Source of the DNA: CALAED01 sp937891035
Lineage (GTDB): Bacteria > Actinomycetota > Actinomycetes > Streptosporangiales > Streptosporangiaceae
Reading direction: 5' to 3'
DNA: 64,000 bases
NCBI GenBank assembly: GCA_035642125.1
Contig: DASQSZ010000328.1
Coordinates: 32,879 to 96,878, forward strand
Below are positions 51,937 to 64,000 of the stretch, in pieces (the first letter of the stretch is position 1; each line of letters opens with the position of its first letter). Position numbers and translations under genes: made by a program. Below the pieces are notes generated by a model. That model saw nothing but the letters and a program-made list of their open reading frames with translations, did no database searches and was not told the origin of the DNA.

Positions 51937-52674
51937 TTGCCGGTAAGCTGCCTGCACGCAGTCGTCACAGGAGCCAATCGCGGGATAGGGTTGGCGATCG
52001 CGTCGACCCTGTTGGACGATTACGACGCGACGGTCGCATTGGCCGCACGAAACCCCGAATTGATACCGGCCGACCTGGTCCCTCCTAACTCGCCCGCCGG
52101 CAAGAGTCTGGCCATCGCCCTCGACTACACCGATCAGGTCTCTATCACCAAGGCCGCGGAGTCGTGCCATGCCGCCTTCGAGCACATCGACCTACTCGTC
52201 AATTGCGCGGCCGTCAACCGAGCTCCAGGGTGGCCGCCGGAGGCAAGCAAGGGAAGTCTCGAAGCCCTGCGCGCGGCGGCGTTAGAGGAAATCCTGTCGA
52301 TCAATGTAATTGGACCTGTCATGGCCTGCCAGGCGTTCCTTCCGCTCCTGCTACGGTCGAAGCGGCCGTGCGTCGTCAATGTCAGCACAAGCCGCGCTTC
52401 TCTGGGCCTGGTAGCAGGCCCGGGTTCGTTCGGCTACGCGGTCAGCAAAGCGGCGTTGAACATGGCCACTCGCAAGATCGCAGCGCAGCTAGCGGATAGC
52501 GGTGGTGCCGCGGTAGCCATCGATCCAGGTTGGGTCCGCACCCGAATGGGCGGCCCTGAGGCACCCATTGAGCCCGCGGCGGCCGCCGCGCGACTGCTCA
52601 AGGTGGCCATACGCAATGCCGATTCCATCAATGGCCGTTTTCTCAACCTCGACGGAGAGGATGTGCCCTGGTGA
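51937..52674 (+). CDS. short-chain dehydrogenase/reductase
   Basis: A 245-residue classical SDR. VVTGANRGIGLAIAS binds NAD(P), with LLVNCAAVN, NVSTSRAS and the catalytic YAVSK, so unlike the SDR at 42.2 kb this one is fully equipped. The start is TTG, with AAGGGTG upstream. Its stop overlaps the kinase gene (GTGA). An oxidoreductase step on a cluster intermediate is likely; substrate unknown. Confidence 0.85.
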   Translation: MPVSCLHAVVTGANRGIGLAIASTLLDDYDATVALAARNPELIPADLVPPNSPAGKSLAIALDYTDQVSITKAAESCHAAFEHIDLLVNCAAVNRAPGWPPEASKGSLEALRAAALEEILSINVIGPVMACQAFLPLLLRSKRPCVVNVSTSRASLGLVAGPGSFGYAVSKAALNMATRKIAAQLADSGGAAVAIDPGWVRTRMGGPEAPIEPAAAAARLLKVAIRNADSINGRFLNLDGEDVPW

Positions 52675-53492
52675 TCGACGCGATGGGGAAGGTCCGCGTG
52701 GACCCTGCCGTTCCCGGTTCCGTCGTAAAAACCTATCCGCAAACCGACACCCTGCGGTTCAAGTGCTGGGACTCCGGCGCATATAACGAGGCGGTCGCCG
52801 GACGCCTGCTGCCGGACATCGTTCCGCGCACACTCGACGTGTGGGCGGATGGTTCCGCCGAGTACGTCCGGCTGGAACGGCTCGACGGCGATCGGCTGGA
52901 TCCCGTCGCCGCAGCCGACGACGAACTACGGCGAGTGGGCGAGATCCTTGGCCGGATCCACTCATGCGAGCACTTCGTGTGGGGTTCGCTCAGCGGCCGG
53001 GTTCGGTTCATGAGCGCACGTGCGGCATTCGCCTCACGGTTCCGGTCGGCCGTGCGACTGCTGGCCGAGGCCGATCCGGGACTGGCCGCCGACGTCGCTT
53101 CATGGAGCGCCCCCCGCCTGGCAACGGCCCGATGGGACGGTCGGCCGACATTGGTGCATGGCGACTATGGCGCCACCAACGTCCTCTGCAGCGGTGACCG
53201 CATCCGGGTCATCGATTGGGAGCACGCCCGATGGGGGCACCCGCTGGAAGACTGGGCGAAGATTTGGTTTTCCATTCGATTTCCTGAGCCGAATGGCTTC
53301 AGTACGGACTCGCGCCGGATTCGTCTCATCGAGCAAGGCTGGCAAGACATCACCGGTCGCCCGCCACCCAGGAATCCAACGCTCACCGACCTGTTGAACG
53401 CGTACTTTGCGATCTGCCTGGGGGTGTTCTTCTCGCATCGGGATCCCAATCATCGCCTGGAATGGCTGCGCAGCCGGGTGCGGCCGCCCTGA
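52671..53492 (+). CDS. APH-type phosphotransferase
   Basis: A 273-residue protein of the aminoglycoside phosphotransferase/choline kinase fold. LVHGDYGATNVL carries the catalytic Asp, and RVIDWEHARWGHPLEDWAK the metal-binding Asp. The N-lobe is short, with SVVKTYP a likely ATP-binding Lys. The GTG start overlaps the SDR stop (GTGA). It could phosphorylate the product for self-protection or prepare an intermediate for nucleotide transfer by the neighbouring enzymes. Confidence 0.8.
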   Translation: MIDAMGKVRVDPAVPGSVVKTYPQTDTLRFKCWDSGAYNEAVAGRLLPDIVPRTLDVWADGSAEYVRLERLDGDRLDPVAAADDELRRVGEILGRIHSCEHFVWGSLSGRVRFMSARAAFASRFRSAVRLLAEADPGLAADVASWSAPRLATARWDGRPTLVHGDYGATNVLCSGDRIRVIDWEHARWGHPLEDWAKIWFSIRFPEPNGFSTDSRRIRLIEQGWQDITGRPPPRNPTLTDLLNAYFAICLGVFFSHRDPNHRLEWLRSRVRPP

Positions 53493-53631
53493 CATGCCGC
53501 GTGGATTGACGCCGATCATGAACTGTTGATGGCGAGGGGGTGGCCGGTCAGGAGCTGGACGGTGTGACTATTGTCGGCAGGAAACAGGTCCGCCAACGCA
53601 ACGCCGCCGCGTGCTAGAGAGAGGTGCCCCG

Positions 53632-54237
53632 ATGATCGCTTCGAACGACCTTAGATGCCGATGCATCGAAGTCACGGGAATAGATGGATCGGGCAAAACC
53701 AGCATCTCGCGCATGCTCGCTGAACGACTCGGCTGGTCGGCAACGAAAGTTCGTCCTTTTGAACAAGCCACTCTCGACAGGGATGCCACCATCCGATCCG
53801 TCCTGGGCCGCTGTGCCAGCGACGCTTATCGCGGCAGCGCGCTGGCGATGGCTCTCCTCCACGAAGCAGCGGCGATGTCAACGCATACCGTGTTCGACCG
53901 GTATGTGGAGAGCGCAAGAATGTGGTGGTCCGTCAAGCAGGTCCCACCGCTCAACGAATCGGTCCTGTCGGCGCTGCCCCAGCCATTGCTCGTCGTGTTC
54001 CTTGACGTGCCCATAGAAGTCGGCCTCGCCCGGCGTCGCGGAACCAGCGAGTATAGCTCAGCGGAGGAGCGATGGTTCCTCGAACAGTGCTCTTCTTATT
54101 TGCGTCGCCGCGCCGCCGACGAAAAAACGTGGGTGGTCATCGATGCGACCCGCGATCTACCCGCCGTACTGAAACAGGCACTGGGCCACGCTCGCGATGC
54201 GATGCGAGGCGTAACCGACATGCAAGAGGATCGCTAA
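53632..54237 (+). CDS. thymidylate-kinase-like P-loop kinase
   Basis: A 201-residue P-loop protein. EVTGIDGSGKTSISRML is the Walker A motif, HTVFDRYVESARMWW resembles the DR[Y/F] substrate motif of dTMP kinases, and LVVFLDVPIEVGLARRRG matches the Arg-bearing strand before the lid. It is divergent from housekeeping Tmk, so another nucleotide or a phosphorylated metabolite may be the substrate. The ATG at 53632 is placed by GAGAGGTG upstream; a GTG at 53611 is less likely. Confidence 0.75.
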   Translation: MIASNDLRCRCIEVTGIDGSGKTSISRMLAERLGWSATKVRPFEQATLDRDATIRSVLGRCASDAYRGSALAMALLHEAAAMSTHTVFDRYVESARMWWSVKQVPPLNESVLSALPQPLLVVFLDVPIEVGLARRRGTSEYSSAEERWFLEQCSSYLRRRAADEKTWVVIDATRDLPAVLKQALGHARDAMRGVTDMQEDR

Positions 54238-54256
54238 TAAGAGGAAAGGGATCCGT

Positions 54257-55834
54257 ATGCCGCAGGACATACTACGGACCGTGCAAGCGCTGCTGTGGGC
54301 CAGTGGCTTGGCGGCTGATGAGACAAGCCTGCATGACGCCGACCACGACCTCTTCATCGAAGCGCTCACCCGACACAAGATCGCCGGTCGGTTTCTTAAC
54401 CGCGTCGAAAAGGAACCCGACGTCCGGATTCCGGGTGACCTTACCCAGCGCGTGAAAGAGATCTACCATGAAGCCGTTTCCGGTGCGGACCGGCTGGACC
54501 GTGATGCCGCCTGGCTCGCGGAGAACATCGTGCGTCATCCGAAATGGGATGGCCGGCCGTTGGTCCTGTTGAAAGGCAACGCCGCGAGCCACTATCTGTC
54601 GTTGCCACGGGCCCGGCGGAGCAGTTCGGACTTGGATCTACTGATCAGTGAACCGAAGCGCTACCAGGCGATCATCGAGGAGTTCGGATATAGCGAGAGC
54701 TGGCTCAACTTCTGCCATGAGCAGGCGGTGCTCGGCCATCACGAAAGGTCATGGGTCGACCTGCACGAGTACTTCCCCATCTGGCGATATCCTACGGTTC
54801 CGTATCATGCCGTCAGTAACGGCTACGACATGCGCATGACCGACTGGGTTTCCGGCGGGCGGCTGGAGTACGAGACGGTCCTGGAGACCTCCCGGGTTCA
54901 TCCTGGCGTCGCCATTCCTGAGGTGCGGGTGCCGGATGCCACCATGACGGCGTTCATCATCTGCCTGCACATCTTCCATGACTATGTGGCACCCGCCCTC
55001 GTCCAGAGTCTGGCAAAGGTCCGGCTGATAGAGCTGTGCGAACTGTCCGATCTGGCGTGCGGCGACGATTTCGCCGTAGATCGCTTCGCGCACCTTGTCC
55101 TGAGCCATCGAGCGACTGACGCCGTCGCCCTGTCCCTGCGGCTGTTGCGCACGCTCGGGTTCCCCATGGGCGGTCTCGCGAAGGTCGATGTGCCAGAACC
55201 TGCCACCTACCCCCAGGAGATCGGCTTCGGCCTGCTGATAGACGTGCGTACGCCGGTCGCCGACCTCCTTGTTCGCAGCGATTCCTTCGGGCGGATTTTC
55301 GAGCTCATCAAGCCGACGGACATCCGGCTGAGCCAGGGCGCTGAGATCTCCACCAGGAGCGCTCGAGACCAGGCGGAAGGCGGCCCGCCCGCGGTATTTC
55401 GCTCAACTCCGACGGCACATCCGGACGGCGATTTTGACTTCGACTGCTCCATCCGAGAGAGCGATGGGCTTGTCGTCTTTGACATGACGGCTTTTGGTCG
55501 TCCTGGCGCCTTCTTCGACGAGTTTGTGCTGTTCTTTGGCAACGAAATCGTCCATGCCGCGTACGACGTCTACCGGGAAGGTTTCCGCAACCCTCCACCA
55601 GAGAGCGGCTGTGACGCCACGTGGCACCTTAACGACGAGTCGTGGCGGGTGGTCGTGCGCGTACCGCATGCGATGCTGGTTCGCCATCGGGCAGGTGACG
55701 GCCGCGTACGGGCCATCCTGCAGGCCGGGCGGTTCCTCGAACCGCTGAACAACAGTTGGACCGACTTCTACCGGCGCAGTGTCAGCAGCGCTTGTCTGCC
55801 GTTGCGCATTCACCTCGCGGACACGGGACAGTGA
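54257..55834 (+). CDS. NTP_transf_5-type nucleotidyltransferase-family protein
   Basis: A 525-residue protein whose N-terminal 280 residues match the NTP_transf_5 group: LLKGNAASHYLSLPRARRSS, SDLDLLI, then WVDLHEYFPIW and a helical HIFHDYVAPALVQ region. The C-terminal 200 residues are beta-rich and unrecognised. Relatives sit beside kinases and ABC exporters in lasso-peptide clusters, where one has been reported to add groups to a phosphorylated peptide. Here too it follows kinase genes and precedes two exporters. The ATG is preceded by AAGAGGAAAGG. Exact reaction unknown. Confidence 0.7.
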   Translation: MPQDILRTVQALLWASGLAADETSLHDADHDLFIEALTRHKIAGRFLNRVEKEPDVRIPGDLTQRVKEIYHEAVSGADRLDRDAAWLAENIVRHPKWDGRPLVLLKGNAASHYLSLPRARRSSSDLDLLISEPKRYQAIIEEFGYSESWLNFCHEQAVLGHHERSWVDLHEYFPIWRYPTVPYHAVSNGYDMRMTDWVSGGRLEYETVLETSRVHPGVAIPEVRVPDATMTAFIICLHIFHDYVAPALVQSLAKVRLIELCELSDLACGDDFAVDRFAHLVLSHRATDAVALSLRLLRTLGFPMGGLAKVDVPEPATYPQEIGFGLLIDVRTPVADLLVRSDSFGRIFELIKPTDIRLSQGAEISTRSARDQAEGGPPAVFRSTPTAHPDGDFDFDCSIRESDGLVVFDMTAFGRPGAFFDEFVLFFGNEIVHAAYDVYREGFRNPPPESGCDATWHLNDESWRVVVRVPHAMLVRHRAGDGRVRAILQAGRFLEPLNNSWTDFYRRSVSSACLPLRIHLADTGQ

Positions 55835-55837
55835 GCA

Positions 55838-57703
55838 TTGGGGCCCGGCGGTTCGCGTCAACGGTGGGATGCCCACTGGGCCGAGGTGATCGAGCCGCGC
55901 CTATTGATCGTCTCCAACATCCGGCACGCGGGGTTCGCCATCACCGTTTTCCTGGCGATTGTCTCCGTCACCGCCGGCCTGGCGCCGGTCGGCTTCGTCA
56001 TCGGCATCAGCAACGTGATCGGCCGGATCCCGACCGCCGACTTTCCCAGCCTCGCCGCCGCGGTGATCGCGACGTTCGCGATGTTCTTCGCGCAGCAACT
56101 GTTAACGCCGTTGCTCGCCTCGGTCGGTACGGTGCTGAAGCACCGCGTCGATGGGTACGTCCATGGCCGGGTGATCGAGGCTTCGTTGCGAACCGCCGGG
56201 ATCGGCCCGCTTGAGGATCAGGAAAGCCTCGCCGGCCTGCGTGAGGCCGTGGAGTCACTCAGGACCGGATGGCGGACTCCAGGTGACGCATGCGTCGCCA
56301 TTTTCGCGCTGGTCGTCCGCTATGTCCGGTTGATTGGCTTCCTTGTCGTGATCGGGCTGGCCATCTCCTGGCTCGCGGCCACGGCGATCGGCGCGTCGAC
56401 ACTGCTCTTCCGCTACGGCCACCGCAGCGGGTTGCGGATCCGAATGCGGGTGTGGCCGCGGATGATGGGCCTGCGCAGAGAAAGCGCGTACTTCCGCGAC
56501 ACCGGTCTCGGTGTGGGGGCCGCGAAGGAGATCCGGGTGTTCGGCATCGCTCCGTGGCTGATCGAGCGCTATCGCACCAGCCACCTCGCCTTCCTCGGGC
56601 CGATGTGGCGTGAGCGCCGCCGGGTCAACGTCAATCGGTTCTTGTGGTTCAGCACCGTGGGGTTGGCCGTGGTCGCGGCGGTGTTCGTCATCATCCTGAG
56701 GTCGGCGGCCCAAGGGGAGGTGACGCTGACGGAGTTGTCGTTGGGCCTGCAGGCGGCGATCGGCGCCATCCTCCTCGGGGAGTTCTACCACGAGGCCGAT
56801 GACGCGACGCAGTACGGCATGGAGGCGGTGCGTGCCCTGGCCGGCTTCGAACGGCGCGTTGAGGGTTTCACCGCCAAAGACGCCTTGGCGGTGGCGGACG
56901 GCGGCGCAGCGACCGGCTTGCCGCGCAGCGAGATCCGGCTGGAAGGCGTGTCGTTCACCTATCCCGGCGCGTCCCGCCCGACCCTGGACGGCCTTGGCCT
57001 GACGCTACGCGCGGGTGAGTGCACCGCGCTTGTCGGGCTCAACGGCGCCGGCAAGACCACCCTCGTCAAGCTCCTGGCCCGGCTGTACGACGCGGACGAG
57101 GGAACGATCTTCGTAGACGGCCGGGATGTACGTGACTTGTCCGTCGACCTTTGGCGCCGGCAGCTCGCGGTGATCTTCCAGAACTTCAACCGGTATGAGA
57201 TGTCGGCGGCCGACAACGTCGTGTTCGGCGCTATCGAGCACCGGGCGGATGACGCGGTGCGCGCCGCGGTCGAGGCGGCGGGGATCGCCACGGTCTTCGA
57301 CGCGCTGCCGTACGGCCTGTCCTCGCCGCTGTCGCCTTCCCTCGACGGCGGCACCGACCTGTCCGGCGGGCAGTGGCAGCGGGTCGCCATCGCCCGGGCG
57401 CTTTACGCCATCGACGCGGGTGCGCGACTGCTCATTCTCGACGAGCCGACCGCCGCCCTCGACGTGCGCGCGGAAGCCCAGTTCCTCAACGAGTTCTTCC
57501 CGCTCACCCGCGGCGTGATGAGCCTGCTCATCTCACATCGATTCTCTAGCGTGCGCCGTGCCGACCGGATCGTGGTGCTCGATGGCGGTCAGATCGTCGA
57601 GGACGGTACCCACGACTCGCTGCTCGCCGGCAACGGTCGCTACGCGGAGCTGTTCAATCTCCAAGCCGCCCGATTCGCGGCAGACGATGAGGACGTACGG
57701 TGA
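55838..57703 (+). CDS. ABC exporter, fused membrane and ATPase domains
   Basis: A 621-residue half-transporter. About six membrane helices (residues 20-340) precede an ATPase domain with Walker A GLNGAGKTTLVKL, signature LSGGQWQRVAIARA, Walker B LLILDEPTAALD and H-loop ISHRFSSVRRAD. The start is taken as TTG 55838, four bases after the previous stop; a GTG at 55886 is possible. Its end overlaps the next ABC gene (GTGA), so the two probably form a heterodimer exporting the cluster product. No C39 peptidase domain is present. Confidence 0.85.
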   Translation: MGPGGSRQRWDAHWAEVIEPRLLIVSNIRHAGFAITVFLAIVSVTAGLAPVGFVIGISNVIGRIPTADFPSLAAAVIATFAMFFAQQLLTPLLASVGTVLKHRVDGYVHGRVIEASLRTAGIGPLEDQESLAGLREAVESLRTGWRTPGDACVAIFALVVRYVRLIGFLVVIGLAISWLAATAIGASTLLFRYGHRSGLRIRMRVWPRMMGLRRESAYFRDTGLGVGAAKEIRVFGIAPWLIERYRTSHLAFLGPMWRERRRVNVNRFLWFSTVGLAVVAAVFVIILRSAAQGEVTLTELSLGLQAAIGAILLGEFYHEADDATQYGMEAVRALAGFERRVEGFTAKDALAVADGGAATGLPRSEIRLEGVSFTYPGASRPTLDGLGLTLRAGECTALVGLNGAGKTTLVKLLARLYDADEGTIFVDGRDVRDLSVDLWRRQLAVIFQNFNRYEMSAADNVVFGAIEHRADDAVRAAVEAAGIATVFDALPYGLSSPLSPSLDGGTDLSGGQWQRVAIARALYAIDAGARLLILDEPTAALDVRAEAQFLNEFFPLTRGVMSLLISHRFSSVRRADRIVVLDGGQIVEDGTHDSLLAGNGRYAELFNLQAARFAADDEDVR

Positions 57704-59550
57704 CGGGAGCGCTGCGCGGCGCGGCGGCCATGTGGGTGATCGCCTGGCGGGCGAACCGGCCGAAGATGTCGGTCGCGCTCGGGCTCATTGTTCTGTCTGG
57801 ATTGTCCTGGCCCCTGTTCGCGCTCTCGCTGAACCTTGGTACAGACGCGATGATCGCAGGGGACGTGGGCACGGCGACGATCGCGGCGCTCGCCATGAGC
57901 GTCACCGCGATCGGGGCGCTCATGTGCAATCACTTCGCCTACGTGCCCTACGCCGAGGCCACGGAGCTCGCCGTGGTGTCGCTGGAGGCGGACCTGATCA
58001 GGCTGGCGACCGACTCCGCCCGGCTGGAACACTTCGAGCGACCGGAGTTCGCGGACAAGTTCGCGCTGGTGCAGGAGGAGATATCGGGATTCAGCTTCGG
58101 CATGATCGGGCTGATGGCCATGGTCTCGTTGACGATCTCCGTGGCGTTCACCGGGGTGCTGTTGGCGTCGGTCAGTCCATGGCTGCTTCTCCTCACCCTG
58201 GCCGCGCTCCCTCCGCTGTTCACGGCGCAGCGCGCGCAGCAAATCGTGGAGGAGGGCAAGGAAAATTCGGCAAGGGCGCGGCGGCAGGCCGCGCACGTCC
58301 TCGCGCTTTCCACGAGTCCCGGGTCGGCCATGGAGCTGCGGGTTCTGCGCCTTCAAAGGGAGATGCGCCGTCGGCACCGGGCCCACTGGGCGGTCGCCGG
58401 TGACCTGCAGTGGCGAGCGGAGCGGCGTGCGATGGTCATCGGGGCGGCAGGCCAACTTACCTTCGCCGCGGCCTACGTCGCCGCCGTGCTTCTCGTCGTC
58501 CACCAGGCGATCGCCGGAAGCAGCCAGGCCGGTGACGTCTTCCTCGTGGTGGTGCTGGCCGCGCAGGTCAACCAGCAGGTCAACGCCGGCCTCGAACAGT
58601 TCCGTCGGCTGCGGCGCCTGTCCGCCGGACTGGCCAGGTTCGCTTGGCTGCGCGCGGCCGTCGCGGAACGGACGGCAGAACCGGTGGCGGCGGCCCAAGT
58701 GCCGGCCCCGGTGCCGGTGCCGGATCGGATCCGCACTGGCATCGAACTTCGCCATCTCGGCTTCCGCTACCCGGGCGCCAAGGAGCCGGTGCTGCACGAC
58801 GTCGACATCGCCCTGCCGGCCGGTTCGCTGGTCGCGATCGTCGGGGAGAACGGCGCCGGCAAGACCACCCTCGTCAAGCTGTTGTGTCGTCTTTACGAGC
58901 CGACCGAGGGATACATCCTCCTCGACGGGATCGACATCCGGCGGCACCCCGTCGCGCAATGGCACGGGCGCATCGCGGCCGGCTTCCAGGACTTCGCGCG
59001 TCTTGAGGTTCCCGCGAGGCAGACCGTAGGCGTCGGCGACCTGCCCCTGGTCGACGACGAAGCGGCGGTGCGGAGTGCCCTGGACCGGGCGCACAGTGGT
59101 GACGTCGTCCAGCGGCTCGAGCGGGGCCTGCGGACGCACCTCGGCAAGACTTACAAAGACGGTGCCGAGCTTTCCGGTGGTCAGTGGCAAAAGCTCGCGC
59201 TGGGCCGGGCGATGATGCGGGCGACGCCGATGTTGCTGGTGCTCGACGAGCCGACATCGGCTCTCGACGCGCAGGCCGAGCACCAGCTCTTCGAACGCTA
59301 TGGCGACAACGCCCGGCGTGCGGCGCACGAGACAGGCGCGATCACGGTGCTCGTCTCACACCGGTTCTCGACTGTGAGCATGGCCGACATCATCCTGGTC
59401 ATCGACGGCGGGCGCATCGTCGAGGCGGGCGACCACGCCGCGCTGCTCTCCCGGGGCGGCCTCTACGCGGAGCTGTTCGCCATACAGGCGGCGGCGTACG
59501 ACACTCGACGTCACTCACCTCCACGGACCGAGTACCGCGGAGACGCCTGA
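57700..59550 (+). CDS. ABC exporter, partner half-transporter
   Basis: A 616-residue half-transporter of the same architecture: membrane domain (about 1-330), then GENGAGKTTLVKL, LSGGQWQKLALGRAM, LLVLDEPTSALD and LVSHRFSTV. The GTG start overlaps the preceding stop. Its 3' end overlaps the convergent condensation-protein gene by 36 bases. With the preceding gene it would form a heterodimeric exporter. Confidence 0.85.
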   Translation: MTGALRGAAAMWVIAWRANRPKMSVALGLIVLSGLSWPLFALSLNLGTDAMIAGDVGTATIAALAMSVTAIGALMCNHFAYVPYAEATELAVVSLEADLIRLATDSARLEHFERPEFADKFALVQEEISGFSFGMIGLMAMVSLTISVAFTGVLLASVSPWLLLLTLAALPPLFTAQRAQQIVEEGKENSARARRQAAHVLALSTSPGSAMELRVLRLQREMRRRHRAHWAVAGDLQWRAERRAMVIGAAGQLTFAAAYVAAVLLVVHQAIAGSSQAGDVFLVVVLAAQVNQQVNAGLEQFRRLRRLSAGLARFAWLRAAVAERTAEPVAAAQVPAPVPVPDRIRTGIELRHLGFRYPGAKEPVLHDVDIALPAGSLVAIVGENGAGKTTLVKLLCRLYEPTEGYILLDGIDIRRHPVAQWHGRIAAGFQDFARLEVPARQTVGVGDLPLVDDEAAVRSALDRAHSGDVVQRLERGLRTHLGKTYKDGAELSGGQWQKLALGRAMMRATPMLLVLDEPTSALDAQAEHQLFERYGDNARRAAHETGAITVLVSHRFSTVSMADIILVIDGGRIVEAGDHAALLSRGGLYAELFAIQAAAYDTRRHSPPRTEYRGDA

Positions 59551-61082
59551 CCGCCCGCCTGACCGCGCGCCTGGTCCAGCGTCAGCGCGCACCTTTCCGG
59601 CGTCTGTGAGGCGCAGCGTGCCATCGACGGCGTCGCGGAGCAGTTCCTTGTAGGCCTCCGCCCATTGCCTGATGGTCTCCCGATCCCACAAATCGGTCGA
59701 GTACTCGATATATCCGCCAAGTACCTCGCCGGTTGGGATGAGTCCGGCGTAGAATTCCCCACGCGCCGCCGGGACCACGAGATCTTCGATGGCGACGGTC
59801 ACGCCGGGAAATTCGATATTGGTGTCCAGGGCGTTCTGGTATTGAAATCCGATCGGCGGACGGCCGGGTATGTCATTGAGGCGAGCGCCCATCTCCCACA
59901 ATGGCATGATGTTCGAAATGGCGTCGATCGTATCGCTTGCCACCGCTTTGACGAGGGCGGGAAAAGAGTCCGCCTCGCCCACCCGAAGGCGCAGGGCGAA
60001 CGTCACCGCAGCACAGGCGACCAGGTTTTCCAGCGCGCGTCGTTCACGGTTCGCGTACGGTACGCCGAGCACGATGTCCGACTGTCCGGACAGGCGCCAC
60101 AGCAGGACGCCGAGTGCGGCCGTGGTGACGGCGAACGGTGTCGTGTCGTGTCGCCGGGCGAACGCCTCGACCTTTGCGCGTACGTCCGCCGACACGGTGA
60201 AGAGGATGGCGTCCCCCCGGCCGCTCAGCGCCTCGGGTCGCGGGCGGTCGGTCGGCAGATCGACACGGAACGGCGTGCCGGCCAACTGACGAGCCCAATA
60301 CGTGAGCTTGCGCTCGTCCGCGACCGGTGTGTCCCGCTGCCGCAGCGCGTACTCGGTCGGCTGCATGGGGCTATCCAGGCCATGCGGCACTCCGGCCGCC
60401 GCGGCTCGGTACAGGGCGGCGAGTTCTTTCAGCAGCACGCTCAGCGCCCAGGCGTCACAGCTCGCGTGATGCAGCACGAACAGCAGCACCCAGCGCCGCT
60501 CCTCGGCACGCAACAGCCGGAACACCGGCGCGACCCCCGCCGACAGATCGAACGGGGTGTCCGCGAGTCGCGCGCTCATTCGCTCGATCTCGTCGGTACG
60601 GGCGTCGTAGGGAAGTGCGGTGAGGTCGTCGACCGGGAGATCGACCGGCCGGGGGCGCAGCACCTCCTGCCACCGTTCGTCATCGGCGTGAACGTAGCGG
60701 GTGCGCAGCGCCTCATGCCGGGCCACCAGCGCGGACAACGCGGCGCGCAGCGCCGCCACGTTCAGCGGTCCACGGCAGGTGATCCGCGTGGCCACGTTGT
60801 AGACCTGCGGGACGCCGTGGTGCCGCAGGAAGCCGATGAATCCGCGCTGCTGGAACGTTACGGGCGCGCGACGCTCCACGCCGGCGTTGAGGCGGGACAG
60901 CAGCGACGCCTTGTTCCGGCTCAGTGCGGCAAGCAACTCGGGGGTGACGACCGCGCTCGGCGCGTCGTAGCACAGGCTGTCCCCCTCGGCGCGCAGCCGC
61001 ACGCCCAGCTCCGTCATGCGGCACAACAGGGCGTCGGGGCCGAGATCCCGCAGCCCCGACGGCGCCCGGTCTGTCTCGTCCT

Positions 61083-61086
<4 letters not shown>
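59515..61086 (-). CDS. free-standing NRPS condensation protein with TubC docking domain
   Basis: A 523-residue protein. Residues about 12-65 form a TubC-type N-terminal docking domain (DALLCRMTELGVRLRAEGD, LSRNKASLLSRL). The rest is one condensation domain with FQQRGFIGFL at C1, the active-site LHHASCDAW (HHxxxD), VDLPTDRPRPEALSG and QSDIVLGVPYANRE. There is no adenylation, carrier or thioesterase domain. The ATG overlaps the upstream NRPS stop (ATGA), so they are made together. It may release the chain by condensing it with a free amine, an inference. Confidence 0.85.

Positions 61087-64000
<2,914 letters not shown>

Overview
The window is high-GC DNA with many GTG and TTG starts, ATGA/GTGA stop-start overlaps, long intergenic stretches with little coding signal and abundant secondary-metabolism genes. 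This points to a filamentous actinomycete; FxsA/FxsB/FxsT peptide-modification genes, known from Actinobacteria, agree. The genus cannot be fixed from the sequence alone.

Layout. 0-5.3 kb: a decayed transposase scrap, two secreted hydrolases (an S37-type peptidase and a CBM35-PL3 pectate lyase) and a StyA-like flavin monooxygenase. 5.4-9.0 kb: a three-gene membrane/lipoprotein operon with solute-binding and von Willebrand A domains, function unknown. 9.2-18.8 kb: an FxSxx-COOH-type peptide system. fxsB (radical SAM/SPASM) and an HExxH gene lie on +. On - a 53-residue FxsA-like precursor is followed by a SIR2-domain protein and an nSTAND1-TPR ATPase. Then come fxsT (NB-ARC/TPR) and a two-TM protein on +. 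The arrangement looks like a peptide-modification pathway joined to a STAND/NADase conflict module. 19-25 kb: a short MetE-type methyltransferase, an NAD-dependent epimerase, an OmpR-type two-component pair and divergent glycosyltransferase genes. 25-34.3 kb: one 2975-residue secreted SpvB/TcdB/Rhs polymorphic toxin with a translationally coupled candidate immunity gene. 34.3-35.0 kb: intergenic, with another transposase remnant.

35.1-64.0 kb: a natural-product gene cluster that runs off the right edge. It starts with a PLP decarboxylase, an ornithine/lysine-type N-hydroxylase and a methyltransferase. Next is an operon of DegT-type enzyme, sulfotransferase, unusual SDR, methyltransferase, an HK97-fold (encapsulin-like) shell protein and an Asp/Glu racemase-family enzyme. 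It continues with two divergent amidohydrolase plus DUF59 pairs, a LysR regulator, and an operon of epimerase, two nucleotidyltransferase-fold proteins, SDR, APH-type kinase and thymidylate-kinase-like protein feeding into two ABC exporters. A convergent NRPS operon ends it: a C-A-PCP protein (5' end outside the window) and a TubC-docking free-standing condensation protein.

The standout is the phage-capsid-fold gene inside this cluster, which matches the computationally described but little-studied Family 3 (natural-product) encapsulins. The second is the fxsA-SIR2-nSTAND1 operon, whose peptide ends FSAMT rather than the family's F-x-S-x-x. No rRNA, tRNA or CRISPR array was seen. All functions are read from sequence motifs; no database search was run.
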